Positions 1 to 4,663 of a stretch of 5,648 nt of DNA are shown here, piece after piece (positions within the stretch are counted from its first letter, which is position 1; every line of letters begins with the position of its first letter). The notes under the pieces were generated by a model. It worked only from the letters and a program-made list of their open reading frames with translations. It had not been told where the DNA came from and did not search any database. Source of the DNA: Nitrospirae bacterium RBG_19FT_COMBO_42_15. Lineage in GTDB: Bacteria; Nitrospirota; CAKKRA01; 9FT-COMBO-42-15. Location: NCBI GenBank assembly GCA_001803815.1, contig MHEL01000132.1:1-5648 (forward strand), given 5' to 3'. A program made the position numbers and the translations under genes.

Positions 1-279
1 GTTCTTTTTCCACGCTTCATATCTATAGCCCTTTGCATCCTTCTTTACTACAACCTCCACATCTGCGCCTGGTTTTCTTATTATATGTCCTGTGTATTTC
101 CCGGATGAATCTGTGAGCCCCTCCTCTTTGCCGTCTACAATCACCTTTGCCTGAGAAACAGGTTTGCCGTCAGGCACTGATCTTGCCTCAAGGGCAATAT
201 CTATCTTACTGCCCTTTGAACATGAAATTAAAGAAAAAAGGATAAGAATAGAAAATACAAAAAATTTATATTGTCTCAT
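1..279 (-). CDS. Small lipoprotein with a carboxypeptidase-regulatory-like beta domain (C-terminus outside window)
   Basis: The frame is open from the ATG at 277-279 to the window edge, giving 93 residues with no stop. An AGGAGGG ribosome binding site (288-294) sits 8 nt upstream and fixes the start. The N-terminus is a lipoprotein signal peptide: a short basic end (MRQYK), a hydrophobic stretch, then the lipobox LISC with Cys21. The +2 residue is Ser, not Asp, which in proteobacterial rules favours the outer membrane. The mature part has a small beta domain around residues 25-85 containing DGKEEGLTDSSGKY, the strand-turn pattern of carboxypeptidase-regulatory/transthyretin-like folds. It resembles the preceding gene (299-745) over about 45 residues, so the two are probably tandem paralogues. 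It begins 19 nt after that gene's stop and is the fourth gene of the operon headed by the beta-propeller protein. Molecular function is unknown; a structural or binding role at the envelope is inferred. Confidence 0.8.
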   Translation of the reverse strand, partial: MRQYKFFVFSILILFSLISCSKGSKIDIALEARSVPDGKPVSQAKVIVDGKEEGLTDSSGKYTGHIIRKPGADVEVVVKKDAKGYRYEAWKKN

Positions 280-298
280 AACATCAACCCTCCTGTAA

Positions 299-745
299 TC
301 ATTCCTTGCTAAGTATTGCAATAAATCTATACTCTCCCTTTTGATGACTCTCTGCAATTACAACTACCTCTTCATTTAGACTTATATCACCTTCAAAGCT
401 GCCTTTATCTGCCCTGCCTGCTCTAATGTCATTAATCTTTGGATAAATCTTAAACATAGTCTTCCATTCCTTTTCGCCCTTTTCTGCTTTTAAGGTTATG
501 TCCTTTCCCACCTTTGTCTTAATTGCTCCATTAAACTGGCCCTTTTTATCTGTTATCCCCTTTTCAATACCGTTTAATATTATCTTTGTATCAGGCACAA
601 TATCTCCTTTTTCATCCCTGCTTTCAACAAAGAGCCCTATCTCTACCTCCTCTGACAGGCTGCAGCCAATTGACAATAGAAAAAAGGAAAAAAACATCAT
701 TATCCAAAAATGTTTTACAAATATCTTATGACATACAAAAAGCAT
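299..745 (-). CDS. Small lipoprotein, paralogue of the next gene; start codon uncertain
   Basis: A lipobox LSIGC follows a very aromatic hydrophobic segment (FFSFFLL), so this is a predicted lipoprotein with Ser at +2. I chose the ATG at 745 (148 residues, Cys28) because it includes the lysine-containing N-region (CHKIFVKH) that a signal peptide needs. A TTG at 757 extends it by four residues, while the ATGs at 700 and 697 leave a signal peptide with no positive charge. None of these has a good ribosome binding site, so the start is unresolved. The mature part has a beta-rich domain with NGIEKGITDKKGQF, matching DGKEEGLTDSSGKY in the neighbouring gene. It continues through a segment with KIYPKINDIRAG to a C-terminal half (EEVVVIAESHQ) that reads like further strands. 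It lies 39 nt after the preceding lipoprotein gene and 19 nt before the next. Function is not known. Confidence 0.8.
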   Translation of the reverse strand: MLFVCHKIFVKHFWIMMFFSFFLLSIGCSLSEEVEIGLFVESRDEKGDIVPDTKIILNGIEKGITDKKGQFNGAIKTKVGKDITLKAEKGEKEWKTMFKIYPKINDIRAGRADKGSFEGDISLNEEVVVIAESHQKGEYRFIAILSKE

Positions 746-784
746 TAAAAAATTCAAAGAATAACAGCAAAGAAGCCATAAATA

Positions 785-1222
785 TCACATGGAAGGCGGC
801 TGTATATTCACCTCCCCCGGATTAATAATCTTCTCCTCATCCTTATTGCCTTCTTTAAGGCTCTTCCTCTTCCCTTCTGGTATCTTTTTCAATTTAAATT
901 GAAATTTCTTGTGGCTGAATTTGCCGAGCTTTGCGCCTTGCGTCTCTGTTGCAAAGCCGAGTTTTGACGCCTCTACCTTATATTCTCCGGCTTCAAGCTC
1001 CTTTTTTTCAAACAGGCCTTTGTCATTTGCCTCTGTTGAATAATTCGCCTTTCCAATAGGCGCTGAAAGGTTCATCATATTAAGAACTGTGCCTGCAGGG
1101 TTTTCCGCCTTTAGAAGCTGTCCGTTCTCATCAAGAAGCTGAACTGTCCCTGATATCTTTGTTGCGCACCCTGCTGCTATGATAAAGAGAAAAATTCCGA
1201 AAATTATTTTCCTTAATCCCAT
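785..1222 (-). CDS. Lipoprotein with one carboxypeptidase-regulatory-like domain and a charged proline-ending tail
   Basis: The 145-residue protein has an ATG at 1220-1222 with a strong AGGAGG site (1228-1233) 5 nt upstream, so the start is secure. The signal peptide is MGLRKIIFGIFLFIIAAGC, with the lipid-attachment Cys19 and Ala at +2, predicting an outer-membrane lipoprotein. Residues about 22-112 form a single beta domain: SGTVQLLDENGQ opens it, and NDKGLFEKKELEAGEYKVEA is the typical turn and strand of carboxypeptidase-regulatory/transthyretin-like folds. From about residue 113 the sequence becomes highly charged and probably disordered (PEGKRKSLKEGNKDEEK), ending in a short NPGEVNIQPPSM segment that could be a docking peptide. 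It starts 21 nt after the stop of the beta-propeller gene, which suggests co-transcription. The family assignment rests on pattern only, and no activity can be named. The lipobox has Ala rather than Leu at -3, which is tolerated. Confidence 0.85.
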   Translation of the reverse strand: MGLRKIIFGIFLFIIAAGCATKISGTVQLLDENGQLLKAENPAGTVLNMMNLSAPIGKANYSTEANDKGLFEKKELEAGEYKVEASKLGFATETQGAKLGKFSHKKFQFKLKKIPEGKRKSLKEGNKDEEKIINPGEVNIQPPSM

Positions 1223-1243
1223 TTCTTCCTCCTTTTTCTATTG

Positions 1244-3367
1244 TCATCTTGTAGAAAGGGCGTAAAGATTCCCTTCCCTTGAAATACAAAATAAACTATT
1301 GCCTTCTAATGATATTTGCGAGGCAACCCCATCCTCAATCTTTAGTTCCCTATGAACAAAGCCATCCTTTATATCAATATCATAAATATTACCGCTGTCA
1401 GAGCTTGCAAAGACGCTGTCATTATATATAACCGGACTGCCTGTTATCCTCCCTTTTGCATCAAATCTCCAGACTATTTTATTTGATGAAATATCTATTG
1501 CATAAATAGACTGTTCATTTAATACTGCAAAAACCAGCCCGCTGCTTACGGCAAGATGCGGCCTTGCAGCGCCCTTTAGCTTATGCCTCCACCTTAATAA
1601 ACCAGACGCCTTATCAATACCGATTATCTCACCATCTGTTGATGCAGAAAAGATTGAATCATTATATATAACCGGTTGGCCTGTGAGCCTCTTTTCTAAT
1701 TGAGCCTGCCACCTGACAGCAAACCTTTTCTCATTTGCAATCAGCTCAATAGCATATAGATTTCCGTCTTCAGAACCAAAAAATAACATCTGATTATCTA
1801 CTGCTATGTATGATGAAATAGGATTTGGAATCCTTATATCTGAAAGCCTTTCTGTTCCATTATCCAAAAGCGCCTGTATTCTTTTATTATCAATCAGTAG
1901 AATAATCTCTCTATCAAACACCTGCATAACAGTAATGTCATTTGCATTTCCTTCCACCCTGTAAGACCAGTTTATCGCGCCATTGTCCCTCTTAATACTA
2001 TAAAGCCTTTTATTATTATCAAGGGCATAAAGCGCCTTCCTGCCTATCCTCAACCTTTCAATCTCACTGTATAAACCTTGCTTCCATCTTGTCTTCCCAG
2101 AAACCGCATTAACAGCATAAATATTGTTATCATCGCCTGCTACATAAACTGCCTCTTTCTCTGCCAAAGGCTGTAAGAAACTGTTTACACCTGTCTTAAA
2201 TCTCCACTTAATTGCGCCTGAAATTCTATTAACCAAATAGATGTAGCCCTTATCTGTAGCAAAGATGATATCATTGCCTTCAATAATCGGCGATGAGCTA
2301 ATCTTACCATCAATTGAAAAATAATCCCTAAGGCGAAGCAGTCTCTTCTCATCCTCTGTTAATCTCTTTTCGCCCTCCACTTTCATTCTGAGCAGTTCCA
2401 TCTGATAGAGCTCCTTTGCCTTTTCATTAAATCTCCACTGGGACTTTCCATCAGCAATGTTAATTGCGTAGAGGTCATCTGTGCCTGCATACAAAACAGC
2501 ATCAGATGATGACAGATTTATATTCAACCCCTTTTCTATTTTTATCCTCCATTTTTCTTTGCCTGCCTCTTTATCAATACCATACAAAATACCATCCTCT
2601 GAAATCATACTTATACTATCCTTATAAATCAGAGGAGCAGAAGCAGGATTTGAGCTGATATTAAACTGCCACTTTAATTCGCCGGTAAATCTGTTTAAGG
2701 CATACATCCTCTCATCCCTTGAACAGAAATAAACTGTATCAATGTTTATAAAAGGAGCTGCTGCGATCCCTCCATCTGTCTTGAACTTCCATAAAAGAAC
2801 GCCATCTTCTGAATTCAGGGCATAAAAATATCCATCCTTAGATCCAAAATAAAGTATCTTCTCTTCGCTGATCAAAGGTGAGGATGAAATTCCTCTCTCT
2901 GTTTTAAATGCCCACCTTTTTAAACCCGTTTCAATATTAAGGGCATATACTGTCCCATCTGCTGAGCCAAAATAGACTGCGCCGTCTGATATTGCCGGAG
3001 GAGAATTAATAGAGCCATTTGTCTTGTATTGCCAGATATCTTTTCCATCATCTTCTCTTAATGCTAATAAATACCCGTCCCTTGTGCCTGTATATATGAT
3101 GCTGTTAAATCTGGTAAAGGCATTATCATAAAGGTCAGTCCTGATACGCCATCTTTTCTGTCCCCGCAAATCAAGGGCATATAAAAATCCATTATATGCC
3201 TGAATATATGTAGTTCTATGCTCCTGAGTATTGGATTTTGCGTATGTCTCATTTCCAACCTCTGTCTTCCATTTTATGCGAAAGTCAGTATCTGTCCCGG
3301 CAGATGCAAAAGTATTTATTAATAAAAAATGAAGGACTGCTAAAATTGTAAGAATAGCTTTAATCAT
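1244..3367 (-). CDS. Exported PQQ-type (BamB-like repeat) beta-propeller protein, probably a double propeller
   Basis: The protein has 707 residues. Residues 1-23 are a signal peptide (MIKAILTILAVLHFLL, cleavage likely after ASA). There is no lipobox cysteine, so it should be soluble in the periplasm or on the surface. The rest is a tandem array of about 16 motifs of the form YAL(N/D)xxxGxxxW(R/K)F, spaced near 40 residues. The tryptophan positions include 73, 112, 152, 193, 233, 273, 311, 388, 428, 467, 553, 593 and 633. Sixteen motifs fit two eight-bladed propellers. BamB has one propeller in about 390 residues and a lipid anchor, so this is not an ordinary BamB. PQQ dehydrogenases share the repeat, but I see no clear enzyme signature, so binding or scaffolding is likelier. 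A charged helical insertion occupies about residues 315-350. An in-frame TAA two codons upstream bounds the start; the nearest AGGA (3381-3384) is 13 nt away, so the ribosome site is weak. It heads the operon with three lipoproteins. Confidence 0.9.
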   Translation of the reverse strand: MIKAILTILAVLHFLLINTFASAGTDTDFRIKWKTEVGNETYAKSNTQEHRTTYIQAYNGFLYALDLRGQKRWRIRTDLYDNAFTRFNSIIYTGTRDGYLLALREDDGKDIWQYKTNGSINSPPAISDGAVYFGSADGTVYALNIETGLKRWAFKTERGISSSPLISEEKILYFGSKDGYFYALNSEDGVLLWKFKTDGGIAAAPFINIDTVYFCSRDERMYALNRFTGELKWQFNISSNPASAPLIYKDSISMISEDGILYGIDKEAGKEKWRIKIEKGLNINLSSSDAVLYAGTDDLYAINIADGKSQWRFNEKAKELYQMELLRMKVEGEKRLTEDEKRLLRLRDYFSIDGKISSSPIIEGNDIIFATDKGYIYLVNRISGAIKWRFKTGVNSFLQPLAEKEAVYVAGDDNNIYAVNAVSGKTRWKQGLYSEIERLRIGRKALYALDNNKRLYSIKRDNGAINWSYRVEGNANDITVMQVFDREIILLIDNKRIQALLDNGTERLSDIRIPNPISSYIAVDNQMLFFGSEDGNLYAIELIANEKRFAVRWQAQLEKRLTGQPVIYNDSIFSASTDGEIIGIDKASGLLRWRHKLKGAARPHLAVSSGLVFAVLNEQSIYAIDISSNKIVWRFDAKGRITGSPVIYNDSVFASSDSGNIYDIDIKDGFVHRELKIEDGVASQISLEGNSLFCISREGNLYALSTR
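1419..1435. repeat. 17-bp exact repeat, copy 1 (inside the propeller gene)
   Basis: The 17-mer TCATTATATATAACCGG occurs here and again at 1659-1675. It encodes the same stretch of two propeller blades (GSPVIYNDS here, GQPVIYNDS in the other copy). The copies lie 240 bp apart, equal to 80 residues or two blades. This points to duplication of a two-blade unit within the gene, not a mobile or regulatory repeat. Confidence 0.85.
1659..1675. repeat. 17-bp exact repeat, copy 2 (inside the propeller gene)
   Basis: Second copy of the 17-mer found at 1419-1435, in the same reading frame and the same position within the blade. The identity drops immediately outside it at the nucleotide level, although the protein similarity continues. 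Confidence 0.85.
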
Positions 3368-3486
3368 CCGTTATTTGATATCCTAATATAAGATTGCAAG
3401 ATGTTTGCCAGAGAAAGGGATAAAGGAAAGATATAGATAATTGTTTGAAAAATAAGGATATTTTTTATTGGCGGCGCTGATTAAGA

Positions 3487-3702
3487 TTAGAAGGTGTCGC
3501 AAAATAAATACAATTTAGTGCAATTGGGGCAAATTTTGGAGATTACTTCTGAACCTCTGGTGTAAGCATCATACTTCATTTCCTTATAAGCCTCCACAGG
3601 TTTGGTATGTCGCTTATTATGTGTGTTACAACACCTACAGTAGCAGGTATTGCCGCAAGACCGGAAATTATGAAATGGTTGTGTGGGAGCATGTTTAGGC
3701 AC
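3487..3702 (-). CDS. Doubtful cysteine-rich small ORF (71 residues)
   Basis: The frame opens at a GTG immediately after an in-frame TAA and runs 71 codons. It encodes eight cysteines (16, 20, 22, 24, 25, 58, 61, 68), including CYCRCC near the start and CPNC near the end. Two CxxC pairs about 33 residues apart could form a zinc ribbon, with histidines 28 and 32 nearby. Against it: there is no recognisable ribosome binding site, I recognise no family, and a hydrophobic ORF occupies the same DNA in another frame. It could be a chance ORF, a degraded remnant of a mobile gene, or a real small metal-binding protein. Confidence 0.2.
   Translation of the reverse strand: MPKHAPTQPFHNFRSCGNTCYCRCCNTHNKRHTKPVEAYKEMKYDAYTRGSEVISKICPNCTKLYLFCDTF
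3576..3692 (-). CDS. Doubtful small hydrophobic ORF (38 residues, one membrane segment)
   Basis: This short ATG-initiated ORF lies in a different frame inside the cysteine-rich ORF, so at most one of the two is likely to be coding. It begins MLPHNHFIISGLAAIPA, continues as a hydrophobic stretch to about residue 27, and ends in the basic tail NLWRLIRK. That layout resembles small membrane peptides, or the first part of a truncated membrane protein. No ribosome binding site is visible and no family is recognised. I list it because its composition is more protein-like than chance would usually give. Confidence 0.15.
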   Translation of the reverse strand: MLPHNHFIISGLAAIPATVGVVTHIISDIPNLWRLIRK

Positions 3703-3729
3703 TTATATCTTTAACAATGGTTTCTATAT

Positions 3730-4158
3730 TCACTTTTCTTTTTTGCTTAATACTATCTTTTTAAAATGGCTGCTTAGCCTTTTAATATCGTCAAGGCTTT
3801 TTTTAAAGACGCCATAAACAATAGCATCATCAATCCTGTCATAACTGTGGACTATAATATTCCGCATCCCTATCATCTTGTCAATTAAAGACACATATTT
3901 GGAAGGAAAAAGATTATTTTCTTGAAGTATTAGAAACACCTCTCTATTATTTCCAGGCTCATGCAGTCTTTTATCGGATATAAGCATCTTGCCAATATCA
4001 ATAATTGCCTCTATTATTTTCTGAAGATTCCGCTCAGTTGAGTCCTTATCCTTCCATGACTTTCTATATTTGTCAATATTGGGATTAGACTTCTTTATCT
4101 TTTCAAGCCTCTTTAAGCAATCATCAATCAGCTCAAACTTTCTGTAGTATATCTCCAT
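3730..4158 (-). CDS. hepT: HepT-like HEPN-domain RNase toxin (type VII toxin-antitoxin)
   Basis: The 142-residue protein is mostly alpha-helical by composition and carries the HEPN catalytic signature RX4HXY as RNIIVHSY: Arg99, His104, Tyr106. In characterised HepT toxins the Arg and His carry out metal-independent RNA cleavage, and the partner nucleotidyltransferase silences the toxin by transferring AMP to the motif tyrosine. Tyr106 is therefore the expected modification site. Length and layout fit the HepT/DUF86 family: two long N-terminal helices, then the motif near residue 100. The ATG at 4158 is preceded by AAGGA (4168-4172) 9 nt upstream, placed inside the end of mntA. The 26-nt overlap with mntA implies translational coupling, so toxin is made only as antitoxin is translated. 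It has no promoter of its own that I can see. The role (phage defence or stabilisation) is inferred from the family. Confidence 0.87.
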   Translation of the reverse strand: MEIYYRKFELIDDCLKRLEKIKKSNPNIDKYRKSWKDKDSTERNLQKIIEAIIDIGKMLISDKRLHEPGNNREVFLILQENNLFPSKYVSLIDKMIGMRNIIVHSYDRIDDAIVYGVFKKSLDDIKRLSSHFKKIVLSKKEK

Positions 4159-4579
4159 ATTTTCTTTTCCTTAAGGATATTAGATAAGGCTCAAAATCAA
4201 AGTATTCTCTTTTAATGGCATTCTCAAATCCAAGCCTCTGAGAAACATCCTTTGTGTATAAGGCTATCCCCTCTGTAATTACTTTATACTGGAGTTGAAC
4301 AGAGGCGTATTTACCTCTCAGGTCAAAGATGCTTATCTCCAGTTGAATGTCAATCTTTTTTAAAAGTAATGTAAAAATAGCCTCTGCCTTTGATATCAAC
4401 TCTAATCTTTCCGAGTCTTCAACATCATATGATGTAAGTATTGCAATATCTATATCGCTATCCTTCCTGAGCCTGCCCTTGATAACAGAGCCATAAATAT
4501 AAATCGCCTCAATCCCTGATGGTATTGAGGCATGTTTAATCTGTGATTTTAAAATATTGATTATATTCTGCTGCTTCAT
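4133..4579 (-). CDS. mntA: MntA-like minimal nucleotidyltransferase antitoxin
   Basis: The 148-residue protein has the polymerase-beta-type nucleotidyltransferase signature GS-X10-D-X-D: Gly30-Ser31 in IYIYGS, then Asp42 and Asp44 in KDSDIDIAIL. Asp77, in KKIDIQLE, is a candidate third metal ligand. Family members paired with HepT transfer AMP from ATP to a toxin tyrosine and so inactivate it. A TTG at 4636 would add 19 residues, but I prefer the ATG at 4579: the added residues are outside the usual fold, and a TATAAT box ends exactly 6 nt before this ATG, so an mRNA starting there cannot include the TTG. Neither start has a ribosome binding site, which fits a leaderless message. The C-terminal 26 nt overlap hepT. 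All eight arginine codons are AGA or AGG. The antitoxin gene comes first here; both orders are known in this class. Confidence 0.85.
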   Translation of the reverse strand: MKQQNIINILKSQIKHASIPSGIEAIYIYGSVIKGRLRKDSDIDIAILTSYDVEDSERLELISKAEAIFTLLLKKIDIQLEISIFDLRGKYASVQLQYKVITEGIALYTKDVSQRLGFENAIKREYFDFEPYLISLRKRKYGDILQKV

Positions 4580-4585
4580 GTTGAA

Positions 4586-4614
4586 ATTATACGGTTTAAG
4601 AAGGGTTAATGCAA
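4586..4614 (-). promoter_or_regulatory. Sigma-70-type promoter for mntA-hepT, predicted leaderless
   Basis: On the minus strand TATAAT (4586-4591) is a perfect -10 box. TTGCAT (4609-4614) lies 17 bp upstream as a weak -35, with only the TTG agreeing with consensus. Six bases (TTCAAC) separate the -10 box from the mntA ATG, which puts the expected +1 on the A of ATG at 4579. No ribosome binding site precedes the ATG, consistent with leaderless translation. Confidence 0.55.
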
Positions 4615-4663
4615 GCCTAAAAAATCCATCTTTCAATTAAAGGATTGAGGCACACTGATTTTT

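Larger units (their letters stand above)
3368..3729. other. 362-bp gap between the toxin-antitoxin pair and the propeller operon; no convincing gene
   Basis: This stretch separates the hepT stop from the propeller gene start. It must hold the propeller operon's promoter unless transcription reads through from hepT. A TATATT hexamer (3385-3390) lies about 18 nt before the ATG, but no good -35 element sits at the right distance. I see no strong G+C hairpin followed by a T run in either direction. A 7-bp all-A/T inverted repeat (3448-3465) is too weak to call a terminator. Two overlapping minus-strand ORFs in the hepT-proximal half are listed separately. The part from 3368 to 3486 has no ORF of note on either strand. 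Confidence 0.6.

Noticed and set aside
498..825. Plus-strand ORFs of 77 and 79 codons (498-731 and 586-825)
   Set aside because: They lie antisense to the lipoprotein gene at 299-745, which has a clear lipobox and a paralogue, and they show no recognisable domains.
2464..2658. Plus-strand ORF of 64 codons inside the propeller gene
   Set aside because: It is antisense to well-conserved propeller repeats and has a low-complexity composition typical of a shadow frame.
3064..3258. Minus-strand 64-codon ORF in another frame of the propeller gene
   Set aside because: It overlaps blades 1 and 2 of the propeller in a different frame, with no family resemblance.
1244..3367. Annotation as BamB, or as a PQQ-dependent dehydrogenase
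   Set aside because: It has no lipobox, is almost twice the length of BamB, and I see no clear dehydrogenase active-site signature; only the repeat type is shared.
3385..3413. Promoter for the propeller operon using TATATT at 3385-3390
   Set aside because: The hexamer at 17-bp spacing is CTCTGG, which does not resemble a -35 box, so the match is no better than expected in A+T-rich spacer.
3448..3465. AAAAATA-AGGA-TATTTTT inverted repeat as a terminator
   Set aside because: The stem is seven A/T pairs only, too weak for an intrinsic terminator, and such repeats are common by chance in A+T-rich spacer.
3487..3702. Insertion-sequence remnant in the intergenic gap
   Set aside because: I found no terminal inverted repeat pair, no target duplication and no transposase motif (no DDE or HUH signature).
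4580..4636. Longer mntA start at the TTG (4634-4636)
   Set aside because: It has no ribosome binding site, adds residues outside the fold, and would lie upstream of the predicted transcription start at 4579.
4633..4648. TCAAT/ATTGA hairpin after the dehalogenase as a terminator
   Set aside because: The arms are only 5 bp with one G-C pair each, and the T run on the minus strand starts about 10 nt later, not directly after the stem.
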